This document shows, piece by piece, positions 5,725-11,308 of a DNA stretch of 18,845 nucleotides. The DNA comes from Candidatus Wildermuthbacteria bacterium RIFCSPHIGHO2_12_FULL_40_12 (GTDB lineage: Bacteria > Patescibacteriota > Minisyncoccia > Minisyncoccales > 2-12-FULL-40-12), in the NCBI GenBank assembly GCA_001823315.1, contig MHUC01000032.1, positions 1 to 18,845 on the forward strand, written 5' to 3'. The translations under genes and the position numbers were made by a program. Position 1 is the first letter of the stretch, and each line of letters opens with the position of its first letter. The notes beneath the pieces are model-generated. The model ran no database searches and was not told the DNA's origin. It saw only the letters and a program-made list of their open reading frames with translations.

Positions 5725-5997
5725 GTGAATGTAGAATTCCGCCATCATTTGAGCTACCCATTATCTTACAGTGATTTAATAATTTCAAAACTAGAGAATT
5801 TGTCAACCCTTCAAAACCCCGATGGTAAGTTTTCAATCTTGAGCTTAAACCGAAGGATATCATGTTTTTTCAGGGTTGACTCTGAAAGACAAGTCCTTTG
5901 GATATGCGATTCTGATTTCCCAATGTCGAGTATTGGGGGTTTGTCTTTGAAGAGTCAAGTAAAATTATTGGGGCGGAAGAATGCTTCCGCCTCTTGA
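5725..5997 (+). CDS. Hypothetical small protein, start codon inside a hairpin loop
   Basis: An unrecognised protein of 90 residues from GTG 5725 (starting MNVEFRHHLSYPLSYSD). The frame is open from TTG 5656, which would give 113 residues, but that codon lies upstream of the TATAAT box. It is soluble, with a helix SDLIISKLENL and a beta-like part RRISCFFRVDSERQVLWICDSD. The leader forms GGTAGCTCA (5706-5714) / TGAGCTACC (5750-5758) plus GGCGG (5715-5719) / CCGCC (5739-5743), leaving the start codon in the loop. The last codons coincide with a hairpin, GGCGGAAG/CTTCCGCC (5972-5991), that looks like the transcript's terminator. It has its own promoter and no partner genes. Whether it is truly coding is uncertain. 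Confidence 0.45.
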   Translation: MNVEFRHHLSYPLSYSDLIISKLENLSTLQNPDGKFSILSLNRRISCFFRVDSERQVLWICDSDFPMSSIGGLSLKSQVKLLGRKNASAS

Positions 5998-6003
5998 TTT
6001 TGG
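5972..6003 (+). terminator. Probable terminator overlapping the end of the 5725 ORF
   Basis: GGCGGAAG (5972-5979) and CTTCCGCC (5984-5991) form 8 perfect pairs with a 4-base loop, followed by the imperfect T tract TCTTGATTTT. The stop codon lies within that tract. Confidence 0.5.
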
Positions 6004-6063
6004 ACGGCTAGGCCAGTTGAGGAACATTGATTAAACCTATTAGTCTTGGCCGTTGTTGCCGTC
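6003..6063. other. Nested inverted repeat between the 5725 gene and efp
   Basis: GACGGC (6003-6008) pairs with GCCGTC (6058-6063), and inside it GGCCA (6011-6015) pairs with TGGCC (6047-6051), enclosing about 31 bases. There is no T tract on either strand, so it is not a plain terminator. It could be a 3'-end stabilising structure for the convergent efp mRNA or a small RNA domain. Confidence 0.4.
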
Positions 6064-6138
6064 GCTACGGGATTGGTTAATTTACCATATCAACTTCTAA
6101 AAAATTATCAATACCGGTTTTTTGTCGTAACACTTTGA

Positions 6139-6702
6139 TTACTCAATTCTTCTAACGTATTCGCCGGTTTCCGTATTGACCTCAACGATGTCACCTTCTT
6201 TTATGAATAAGGGGGCATTTATTTTGGCTCCCGTCTCAAGAATTACCTGTTTGTTTCCGGCTTGAGACCTATCACCCTTGGTTCCTGGCGGAGATTCAGT
6301 GACTTTAAGATTAACTTTAACAGGCAAAGATATGTTGATGATTTTGCCATCTAATTCAATACTATCGACTGTTCCATTGGTTTTTAAGAATCGATTATTT
6401 TCTCCGATGATTTCTTTTGAGAACTCAAATCTTAGAGACGGTTTTTGTTCATCGCAAAAGACAAATTTATCTCGGTGAGAATATAGAAATTTTATCTTAG
6501 TTTTTATTATCTCCGCTTCTTCAAATTCTTCTCCCGGTCTAAAGTTGCGAGATAGTACGTTCCCGTTGATCAAATTTTTTATTTTGGCTTGGAGAACAGA
6601 ACTGCCTCTACCCTTGAACATCGGGCTTGCTTCAAGAATTTCATAGGGCTGTCCGTCCATAATTATTTTTATTCCTCTTCTAAGCCCTGAATAACTAATC
6701 AT
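6139..6702 (-). CDS. efp: Translation elongation factor P
   Basis: EF-P binds between the P and E sites of stalled ribosomes and helps form peptide bonds at proline runs. The 187-residue length is normal, with three beta-barrel domains: a KOW-like N domain starting MISYSGLRRGIKIIMDGQPYEI, a middle OB domain, and a C-terminal OB domain with VTESPPGTKGDRS, the standard family signature around residues 135-147. The loop that reaches the peptidyl-transferase centre reads FKGRGSS (29-35): Arg32 takes the place of the lysine modified by EpmA in E. coli, and the usual Pro before the Gly is a Lys. It lies 4 bases after fmt on the same strand and is clearly in one operon with it. Confidence 0.95.
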   Translation of the reverse strand: MISYSGLRRGIKIIMDGQPYEILEASPMFKGRGSSVLQAKIKNLINGNVLSRNFRPGEEFEEAEIIKTKIKFLYSHRDKFVFCDEQKPSLRFEFSKEIIGENNRFLKTNGTVDSIELDGKIINISLPVKVNLKVTESPPGTKGDRSQAGNKQVILETGAKINAPLFIKEGDIVEVNTETGEYVRRIE

Positions 6703-6706
6703 AATC

Positions 6707-7633
6707 TTAACCTAAAATAGTTCCAACTAAATTTTTATAACCATTTAAAAATTCTTTGGCGGTCATTCTGTTTTTTCCTGCCAGTTGAAGCTCTTCGATA
6801 ACAAGGCAGTTTTTTCCCGTCTGGACTCCTATTTTTTTATCTTTTGTCAAAAAAATTTCTCCAGATTCAAAATTGCCGTTTTGATCTAAAATTTCCGCTT
6901 TTAAAATTTTAAGGTTTTTACCATCAAAATCAGTAAACGAAGAAGGCCAAGGGTTAAAGGCGCGGATTTGTCTTTCGATGATTTCGGCTGATTCTGTCCA
7001 GTCAATTCTGCCGTCTTCTTTTTTAATAATCTTCGTATAAGAGGCCTTTGAATCGTCTTGGGGTTCGGCTTTAATTTCACCGTTAATCCATTTAGGAATA
7101 GTTTCAACCAGTAATTTTTCTCCCAACTCCGCTAATTGATTATGCAATTCAATGTAATTTACTTTTGAGTTTTGAACTTTGACTTTTGAGCTTGATACTA
7201 TTGGCCCTTCATCCATTCTTTCATTCATCAATATTATGGTTACGCCTGTTTCGTCGTCGCCGCGTAAAATGGTTTCTTGGATAGGGGAAGGACCTCTGTA
7301 TTTTGGCAGGAGCGAAGGATGTATATTGAGGCAGCCGTATTTTGGTATGTTTAAAATACTTTTTGGCAATATCTTGCCGTAGGCAACGACAATAATTAGA
7401 TCTGGTTTTAAATTTTCAATTTCCAATTTGCAATTTCCAATTTTATCGGGCTGTAAGATTGGAAGTCCGTATTTTTGAGCTGTTGTTTTGACTACTGATG
7501 GAGTAAAAATCTGCTTTCTGCCGGTCGGTTTATCCGTTTCAGTAATAATCAAAGCTGGCTTATATCCGGCGTCAGTAAGATTTTCTAAAATAGCTGCGCC
7601 GAATTCCGGCGTTCCTACAAAAATAATTTTCAT
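6707..7633 (-). CDS. fmt: Methionyl-tRNA formyltransferase
   Basis: Formylates Met on initiator tRNA using 10-formyl-THF, so that translation begins with fMet. The 308 residues are close to the family norm. The N-terminal formyltransferase fold shows MKIIFVGTPEFGAAIL, the catalytic CLNIHPSLLPKYRGPSPIQ (Asn103, His105) and TGVTIILMNERMDEGPI with Asp141. A C-terminal OB-like tRNA-binding domain follows, containing RIDW and RAFNPWPSS. Two short in-frame low-complexity segments look like insertions: around KIGNCKLEIENLK (65-76) and SSSKVKVQNSKVN (147-159). It begins about 8 bases after a predicted transcription start and is followed 4 bases later by efp. Confidence 0.96.
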   Translation of the reverse strand: MKIIFVGTPEFGAAILENLTDAGYKPALIITETDKPTGRKQIFTPSVVKTTAQKYGLPILQPDKIGNCKLEIENLKPDLIIVVAYGKILPKSILNIPKYGCLNIHPSLLPKYRGPSPIQETILRGDDETGVTIILMNERMDEGPIVSSSKVKVQNSKVNYIELHNQLAELGEKLLVETIPKWINGEIKAEPQDDSKASYTKIIKKEDGRIDWTESAEIIERQIRAFNPWPSSFTDFDGKNLKILKAEILDQNGNFESGEIFLTKDKKIGVQTGKNCLVIEELQLAGKNRMTAKEFLNGYKNLVGTILG

Positions 7634-7647
7634 ACATTTTTTAGGAT

Positions 7648-7653
7648 ATTATA
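7648..7653 (-). promoter_or_regulatory. -10 box of the fmt-efp operon
   Basis: TATAAT on the minus strand at 7653-7648, with a weak -35 near 7676. The predicted start near 7641 leaves a leader of only about 8 bases before the fmt ATG, too short for a normal SD. Confidence 0.5.
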
Positions 7654-7739
7654 ACGCTAATCGCCGCTTTTTAAAACCCCTTTAAAATAGGAACAAAATA
7701 GCTTAATATAGAATTAGTTTCAATAATAACAACAAAGAA

Positions 7740-8228
7740 ATGGCAAAAAAAGCGGTTAAAACCACCCCGAAGAAAGCGGTTGCAAAGGAAAAATCAAAGA
7801 AGAAAAAACTCCAAGAAGAAACGGCGATTCAGAAAATCGTCAATCATTATTTTTTCAGCAAGGGATTAAGCTTAAAAAAGATTAAGCGGGATGCCAAAAA
7901 GAAAAAGATAATTTATTCAAGGTTTACTCGTCCCGCAAAACAGTTATTGGTATTGGCGGGATCGGTTAAAAAAGCGCAAAAAGCCATTGATAAAGTGGCT
8001 ACTTGGGCTCAATCTCGGAACTTGGACTACGCCATAGAGACCGTTTTTAAAAAGTGGTTAGAAATAGATAGGTTGAAGCCAAAAGAGATTGTTAAAAAGC
8101 CGTATTATGATGGCAATTATATGGTTTGGTCTGATTCTAAAAGAAAATGGTATGTGATAACTCCTGAGGGGGAGTGGCTGGAATTTGCCGGCAAAGAGGA
8201 AGATATTGAATGGAAAACGATAAAATGA
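7740..8228 (+). CDS. Lysine-rich hypothetical protein
   Basis: A 162-residue protein of unknown function. The first 25 residues are a histone-H1-like Lys/Ala/Pro tail (MAKKAVKTTPKKAVAKEKSK). A basic helical region follows (about 27-100, with KIVNHYFFSKGLSLKKIKRDAKKKK), then an aromatic C-terminal part with YYDGNYMVWSDSKRKWYVITPEGEW, resembling a short beta hairpin module. No signal peptide or membrane segment is present. The charge pattern suggests nucleic-acid binding, which is inference. A TAATAT box lies at 7704-7709, giving a leader of about 24 bases without an SD. The stop overlaps the start of the next gene (ATGA), so the two are coupled. It is divergent from fmt. Confidence 0.8.
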   Translation: MAKKAVKTTPKKAVAKEKSKKKKLQEETAIQKIVNHYFFSKGLSLKKIKRDAKKKKIIYSRFTRPAKQLLVLAGSVKKAQKAIDKVATWAQSRNLDYAIETVFKKWLEIDRLKPKEIVKKPYYDGNYMVWSDSKRKWYVITPEGEWLEFAGKEEDIEWKTIK

Positions 8229-8875
8229 AAACGAGAAAAAGAATTTTCATTGCTATAAATTTACCAGACAAAACAAAAGAAGAATTGTTGCGATATCAGT
8301 CTTTTTGGTCTGATCTTCCTGCTCACTGGACAAAGAAAGAAAATTTACACATTACGCTGTCTTTCCTCGGTTATTTGGCAGATGCAGAGTTGCCAGACGT
8401 CTTGGCCGTAACGGAAAGGATTGCCGCCAAAACAGAATCTTTCTCGGTTGCGTTAGATAAAATTTGCTATGGCCCAAAGGATAAAAAACCGCCACGCCCT
8501 CGCACCAAACAAGAAAAAGAGGATTTACAGCAAGATTATGGGCATGGCAATCGTTATGGTGTGGGGGCGCGGATGATTTGGGCGGTTGGAGAAAATCCTA
8601 AATTGGGAAAATTACAAAGAGAGCTGGAAAGATCTTTACTGTTTTCCGGGAACGAGAAAACAGTAAATACAGACGAAAACAGGACTTATACTGCTCATAT
8701 TACGCTTGCGAGGATAAGGCAATGGGAATTTCGTAGAATAGATCCCGAAGCAATACCCATAATAGATAATGATATTTCTTTATCTTTTAGCGTGAATTCT
8801 ATTGAGATTATGGAAAGTATTTTGAAAAAGGGGGGACCTCAATATATAGCATTAGAATCGTATCCATTAGGCTAG
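8225..8875 (+). CDS. thpR: RNA 2',3'-cyclic phosphodiesterase (2'-5' RNA ligase family)
   Basis: A 2H phosphoesterase-fold enzyme that opens 2',3'-cyclic phosphate ends of RNA; the natural substrate in bacteria is not settled. The paired HxT motifs are HITLSF (His42-Thr44) and HITLAR (His158-Thr160), and the N terminus is RIFIAINLP. Between them, residues about 84-115 form a Lys/Arg-rich loop (GPKDKKPPRPRTKQEKED) longer than in the E. coli enzyme, giving 216 residues in total. The start chosen is ATG 8225, overlapping the previous stop (ATGA); an in-frame ATG at 8210 is possible but leaves a longer overlap. murC follows 9 bases after the stop. Confidence 0.85.
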   Translation: MKTRKRIFIAINLPDKTKEELLRYQSFWSDLPAHWTKKENLHITLSFLGYLADAELPDVLAVTERIAAKTESFSVALDKICYGPKDKKPPRPRTKQEKEDLQQDYGHGNRYGVGARMIWAVGENPKLGKLQRELERSLLFSGNEKTVNTDENRTYTAHITLARIRQWEFRRIDPEAIPIIDNDISLSFSVNSIEIMESILKKGGPQYIALESYPLG

Positions 8876-8884
8876 TTGTATTAT

Positions 8885-10234
8885 ATGAAGATCCATTTTA
8901 TTGGCATTGGAGGTATTGGAACGTCAGCTTTAGCTTTGTATTACTTAAAAAGGGGACATAAAGTAACAGGATCTGATTTAGTCGCGTCTGAAATCACTCA
9001 TGATTTAAAGAAAAGGGGAGTAAAGATATTTATATCTAATAAATCAAATTTACCAAGAGATTTAGATTTGGTTGTTTTTAGTCCAGCCGTACCGAAAGAC
9101 AACCCCGCAATCAAAAAAGCAAAGAAGAATAAAATAAAATGCTTAAGTTACCCGCAAGCGTTAGGAGAATTAACAAAGCAATATTTTACTATTGCTGTTT
9201 CTGGTACCCACGGGAAAAGCACGACCACGGCAATGTTGGCCTTGGTTTTGGTCAAGGCCGGACTAGATCCGACAGTGATCGTAGGTACAAAAGTAAAAGA
9301 GTTTGATGGATCAACCCGTTCAACGAGTTCAGGGTTGACCCTGAGTAGCGTCGAAGGGTCAAATTGCAGAATAGGGAAGTCAAGATATCTGGTTATTGAG
9401 GCCGACGAACATATGGCTTCTTTTCTGAATTACCGACCGCAGATTATTGTTTTAACCAACATCGAAAGAGAGCACCTTGATTTTTACAAAAATTTAAGCA
9501 ATATACTGAAAACATTTAAGAGATATATATCCTTTTTGCCGTCAAGCGGGATTTTGGTTGCGAATAAAGACGACAAGAATATCTCAAAACTTAAATCGCA
9601 AATCTCGAAACTGAAATTTAAGATTAGGAATTATTCGATAAGACAAGAGGAAGCAAAGAAACTGGAGAAAATTTTGAAAGTGCCAGGAAAGCATAATATC
9701 TATAATGCCATGGCGGTTCTTACCGTGGCGAGAGAATTGAAAATCCGGGATAAAACCTTACTTAAGGCGCTTTCAGAATATCGTGGTGTTTGGCGCAGAT
9801 TCGAGGTGTCAAAAAAACGCGTTGGCGATAAAAATATTACCCTTGTTTCTGATTACGCTCATCACCCAACAGAAGTTAAGGCCACTATATCTGCTCTTTT
9901 TGAAAAGTTCGGAAAAAAGAAAATTATATGTATTTTTCAACCTCATCAGTACCAGAGAGTTTTTTATTTATTTAATGATTTTGTCAAAGTTTTTAGAGAA
10001 TCTAAACTTGATAAAGTGATTATCATAGATATTTTTGATGTTGCGGGTAGAGAGAAAAAGAGTATCGCTAAGAAAGTAAATGCTAAAATGTTGGTCGAAA
10101 CGATAAATAGACCCCATGTTGTCTATTTAAAAAAAGAGGCAATTTTGAATCATTTAAAGAAAGAACTTAAAGGGGGAGAGGTAATTACCATTCTGGGCGC
10201 AGGAGATATTTATAAATTACTTGAAGAATTTTGA
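8885..10234 (+). CDS. murC: UDP-N-acetylmuramate--L-alanine ligase
   Basis: Adds L-Ala to UDP-MurNAc with ATP, the first amino acid step of peptidoglycan precursor synthesis. The 449-residue protein has the N-terminal dinucleotide-like motif IHFIGIGGIGTSALA (3-17), the P-loop GTHGKSTTT at 107-115, IEADEH (171-176), NIEREHLDFY and the C-terminal SDYAHHPTEVKA. ATG 8885 is chosen because the family begins directly with this glycine-rich strand; the frame is open from TTG 8876. Residues 142-159 (GSTRSTSSGLTLSSVEGS) are encoded by a palindromic repeat inserted in frame (listed separately). A second low-complexity stretch, SKLKSQISKLKFKIRN, lies near 234-249. murC stands apart from the other mur genes, about 3.6 kb upstream of mraY. 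Confidence 0.96.
   Translation: MKIHFIGIGGIGTSALALYYLKRGHKVTGSDLVASEITHDLKKRGVKIFISNKSNLPRDLDLVVFSPAVPKDNPAIKKAKKNKIKCLSYPQALGELTKQYFTIAVSGTHGKSTTTAMLALVLVKAGLDPTVIVGTKVKEFDGSTRSTSSGLTLSSVEGSNCRIGKSRYLVIEADEHMASFLNYRPQIIVLTNIEREHLDFYKNLSNILKTFKRYISFLPSSGILVANKDDKNISKLKSQISKLKFKIRNYSIRQEEAKKLEKILKVPGKHNIYNAMAVLTVARELKIRDKTLLKALSEYRGVWRRFEVSKKRVGDKNITLVSDYAHHPTEVKATISALFEKFGKKKIICIFQPHQYQRVFYLFNDFVKVFRESKLDKVIIIDIFDVAGREKKSIAKKVNAKMLVETINRPHVVYLKKEAILNHLKKELKGGEVITILGAGDIYKLLEEF
9308..9362. repeat. Palindromic repeat inserted in frame in murC
   Basis: There are two adjoining hairpin units: TCAACCC (9311-9317) with GGGTTGA (9332-9338), and TTGACCCT (9335-9342) with AGGGTCAA (9355-9362). The second unit has the pattern CCCTGAG-N-TCGAAGGG, seen again in reverse in aspS. 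The insert keeps the frame and codes a Ser/Thr-rich loop flanked by GS on both sides, as if a short target were duplicated. Confidence 0.75.
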
Positions 10235-10273
10235 GGAGCGAAGCGACATAGAATATATTTATGATTTAATCTC

Positions 10274-10301
10274 TTGATTGGGTTTTTTGATTTGCTACAA
10301 T
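10274..10301 (+). promoter_or_regulatory. Promoter of small RNA 1
   Basis: -35 TTGATT (10274-10279), 16-base spacer ending TTTGC, -10 TACAAT (10296-10301). It is followed at once by a hairpin-rich transcript and a terminator. Confidence 0.65.
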
Positions 10302-10307
10302 CTAACC

Positions 10308-10392
10308 GCCTAATATATGGCGCATCTCGCGGATGCGCCCACCTCCTAAGGGCAGGTGCGTGAGATGTTGGACATCGCGCCTGCCTCTTTTT
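10308..10392 (+). ncRNA. Candidate small RNA 1 (exposed CACCUCCUAA between two hairpins)
   Basis: Hairpin GGCGCATC (10319-10326) / GATGCGCC (10332-10339; 8 perfect pairs) is followed by an unpaired CACCTCCTAA (10341-10349). Next is a terminator stem, GGCAGGTGC (10351-10359) with GCGCCTGCC (10377-10385), capped by GATGT/ACATC and followed by a T-rich tail. CACCUCCU matches the anti-SD end of 16S rRNA, so this RNA could pair with purine-rich SD regions of mRNAs. It shares layout and sequence with small RNA 2 directly downstream. Function is unknown. Confidence 0.65.
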
Positions 10393-10407
10393 ATTGCGAT
10401 CAGTCAG

Positions 10408-10435
10408 TTGACAGGTCTCTCGGATTTGCTAAAAT
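10408..10435 (+). promoter_or_regulatory. Promoter of small RNA 2
   Basis: -35 TTGACA (10408-10413), 16-base spacer ending TTTGC, -10 TAAAAT (10430-10435). Confidence 0.75.
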
Positions 10436-10441
10436 TTAATT

Positions 10442-10520
10442 GGTGTCTTTCATTATGTGGCGTATTACATATGATACGTCAGCTCCTCAAAGGCAGGTGA
10501 ATATTTACGCCTGCCTTTTT
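10442..10520 (+). ncRNA. Candidate small RNA 2, paralogue of small RNA 1
   Basis: Hairpin TGGCGTAT (10458-10465) / ATACGTCA (10474-10481; 8 pairs, one G-U), then unpaired GCTCCTCAAA (10482-10491), then terminator GGCAGGTG (10492-10499) / CGCCTGCC (10508-10515) with five T. The first hairpin's sequence differs entirely from that of small RNA 1, while the linker core CUCCU and the terminator GGCAGGUG/CGCCUGCC-UUUUUAUUG are kept. This looks like duplication followed by divergence under structural constraint. Confidence 0.65.
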
Positions 10521-10525
10521 ATTGG

Positions 10526-10553
10526 TTGACATTATTTTTCCGTTAGCTATACT
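10526..10553 (+). promoter_or_regulatory. Promoter of small RNA 3
   Basis: -35 TTGACA (10526-10531), 16-base spacer ending AGC, -10 TATACT (10548-10553). Confidence 0.75.
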
Positions 10554-10559
10554 CCATTT

Positions 10560-10670
10560 AGCCCTGTAGCAAGTTTGGCTTTATTTGGGAATAGTGCGGA
10601 GGCGCAACTGAGTAGGTATGCGTCCAAAATGAACACTATTCCTGGCGGGTATCTAATGGTACCCGCTTTT
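10560..10670 (+). ncRNA. Candidate structured small RNA 3, related to the RNA at 5466
   Basis: A promoter-to-terminator unit without an ORF. It has a small AGCC/GGCT hairpin near the 5' end, then GGAATAGTG (10588-10596) with CACTATTCC (10634-10642; 9 perfect pairs). The loop of that stem carries a second imperfect stem (GGCGCA with TGCGTCC) and the string AAAATGAA just before the closing strand. The terminator is GCGGGTA/TACCCGC (10645-10666) with four T. The same stem plus AAAATGAA arrangement occurs at 5508-5551. No known RNA family was recognised. Confidence 0.6.
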
Positions 10671-10673
10671 CTA

Positions 10674-10702
10674 TTGACAACTACTCTATAATATGCTATA
10701 TT
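10674..10702 (+). promoter_or_regulatory. Promoter of the 10751 gene
   Basis: -35 TTGACA (10674-10679), 17-base spacer ending TGC, -10 TATATT (10697-10702). It gives a leader of about 40 bases with a GAGG SD at the right distance from GTG 10751. Confidence 0.75.
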
Positions 10703-10750
10703 TAATATAGTACAGGGAAGAGTACTTTTACAAAAATGAGGCGATAAACC

Positions 10751-11200
10751 GTGGTTACAGTCACAATAATTTTGTCAGTAATCTTTTTCTGGCTTTGTTT
10801 TTTCCTTGCGAATGAACTACGCAAGAAGTTCTATTTCCTCGATAAGTGGTTGGTGACTATGGAGTCAGGTATGGTTCATACGTATCAATACGAAGGATCA
10901 TGTAGTAGAGGGATGGGTAATATTGTAATAAGGTCTGATGACGGGCAGCCATTTTCTGTCCTTGTATGTATCAGATTCTATATATTACCCGGAATATATT
11001 GGGGTATAGACCCTTATTCTATGGTGATATCTTCTGCGAAAGGAGTAGTCATTACGAATACCTACCTAGGTTGTAACCCAGTAACCTTCACATATGTTGC
11101 TAATCGGAAAGTCGGACTCACGATAACATCAAACGCAGAAGATCAATCACTCGTAGCGGATGTGGTCCATAAACCACATCTAATACAGTGGTTGTTCTGA
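10751..11200 (+). CDS. Hypothetical protein with one N-terminal membrane anchor
   Basis: A 149-residue orphan protein starting with GTG, placed by the GAGG SD about 9 bases upstream. Residues 4-21 (VTIILSVIFFWLCFFLAN) form a membrane segment followed by positive charges (ELRKKF), so the short N terminus is probably outside-to-in anchored with the rest on one face of the membrane; topology is uncertain. The body is beta-rich with many aromatic residues (MVHTYQYEGSCSRGMGNIVIRSDDG, FYILPGIYWGIDPYSM). I recognise no family. It is a single-gene unit with promoter and terminator, next to the small-RNA array. The rather even codon use and isolated position are compatible with an accessory gene. Confidence 0.65.
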   Translation: MVTVTIILSVIFFWLCFFLANELRKKFYFLDKWLVTMESGMVHTYQYEGSCSRGMGNIVIRSDDGQPFSVLVCIRFYILPGIYWGIDPYSMVISSAKGVVITNTYLGCNPVTFTYVANRKVGLTITSNAEDQSLVADVVHKPHLIQWLF

Positions 11201-11220
11201 TGTTATCCTTTTCAAAAAAG

Positions 11221-11246
11221 GGACTCATGTATTTGAGTCCTTTTTT
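11221..11246 (+). terminator. Rho-independent terminator of the 10751 gene
   Basis: GGACTCA (11221-11227) and TGAGTCC (11234-11240), 7 perfect pairs, then six T. Confidence 0.9.
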
Positions 11247-11272
11247 ATTGCTTAGCTTAAAAAAATCAAAGC

Positions 11273-11301
11273 TTTCCAAGGGATTAAAAATTTACTATAA
11301 T
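11273..11301 (+). promoter_or_regulatory. Promoter of the aspS cluster, giving a leaderless mRNA
   Basis: -35 TTTCCA (11273-11278), 17-base spacer, perfect -10 TATAAT (11296-11301). Transcription should start near 11308, at the ATG 11309 itself. Confidence 0.6.
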
Positions 11302-11308
11302 AATGCCA

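Noticed and set aside
10308..10520. CRISPR array
   Set aside because: The two related units differ in sequence and each has its own promoter and terminator; there is no repeat-spacer pattern.
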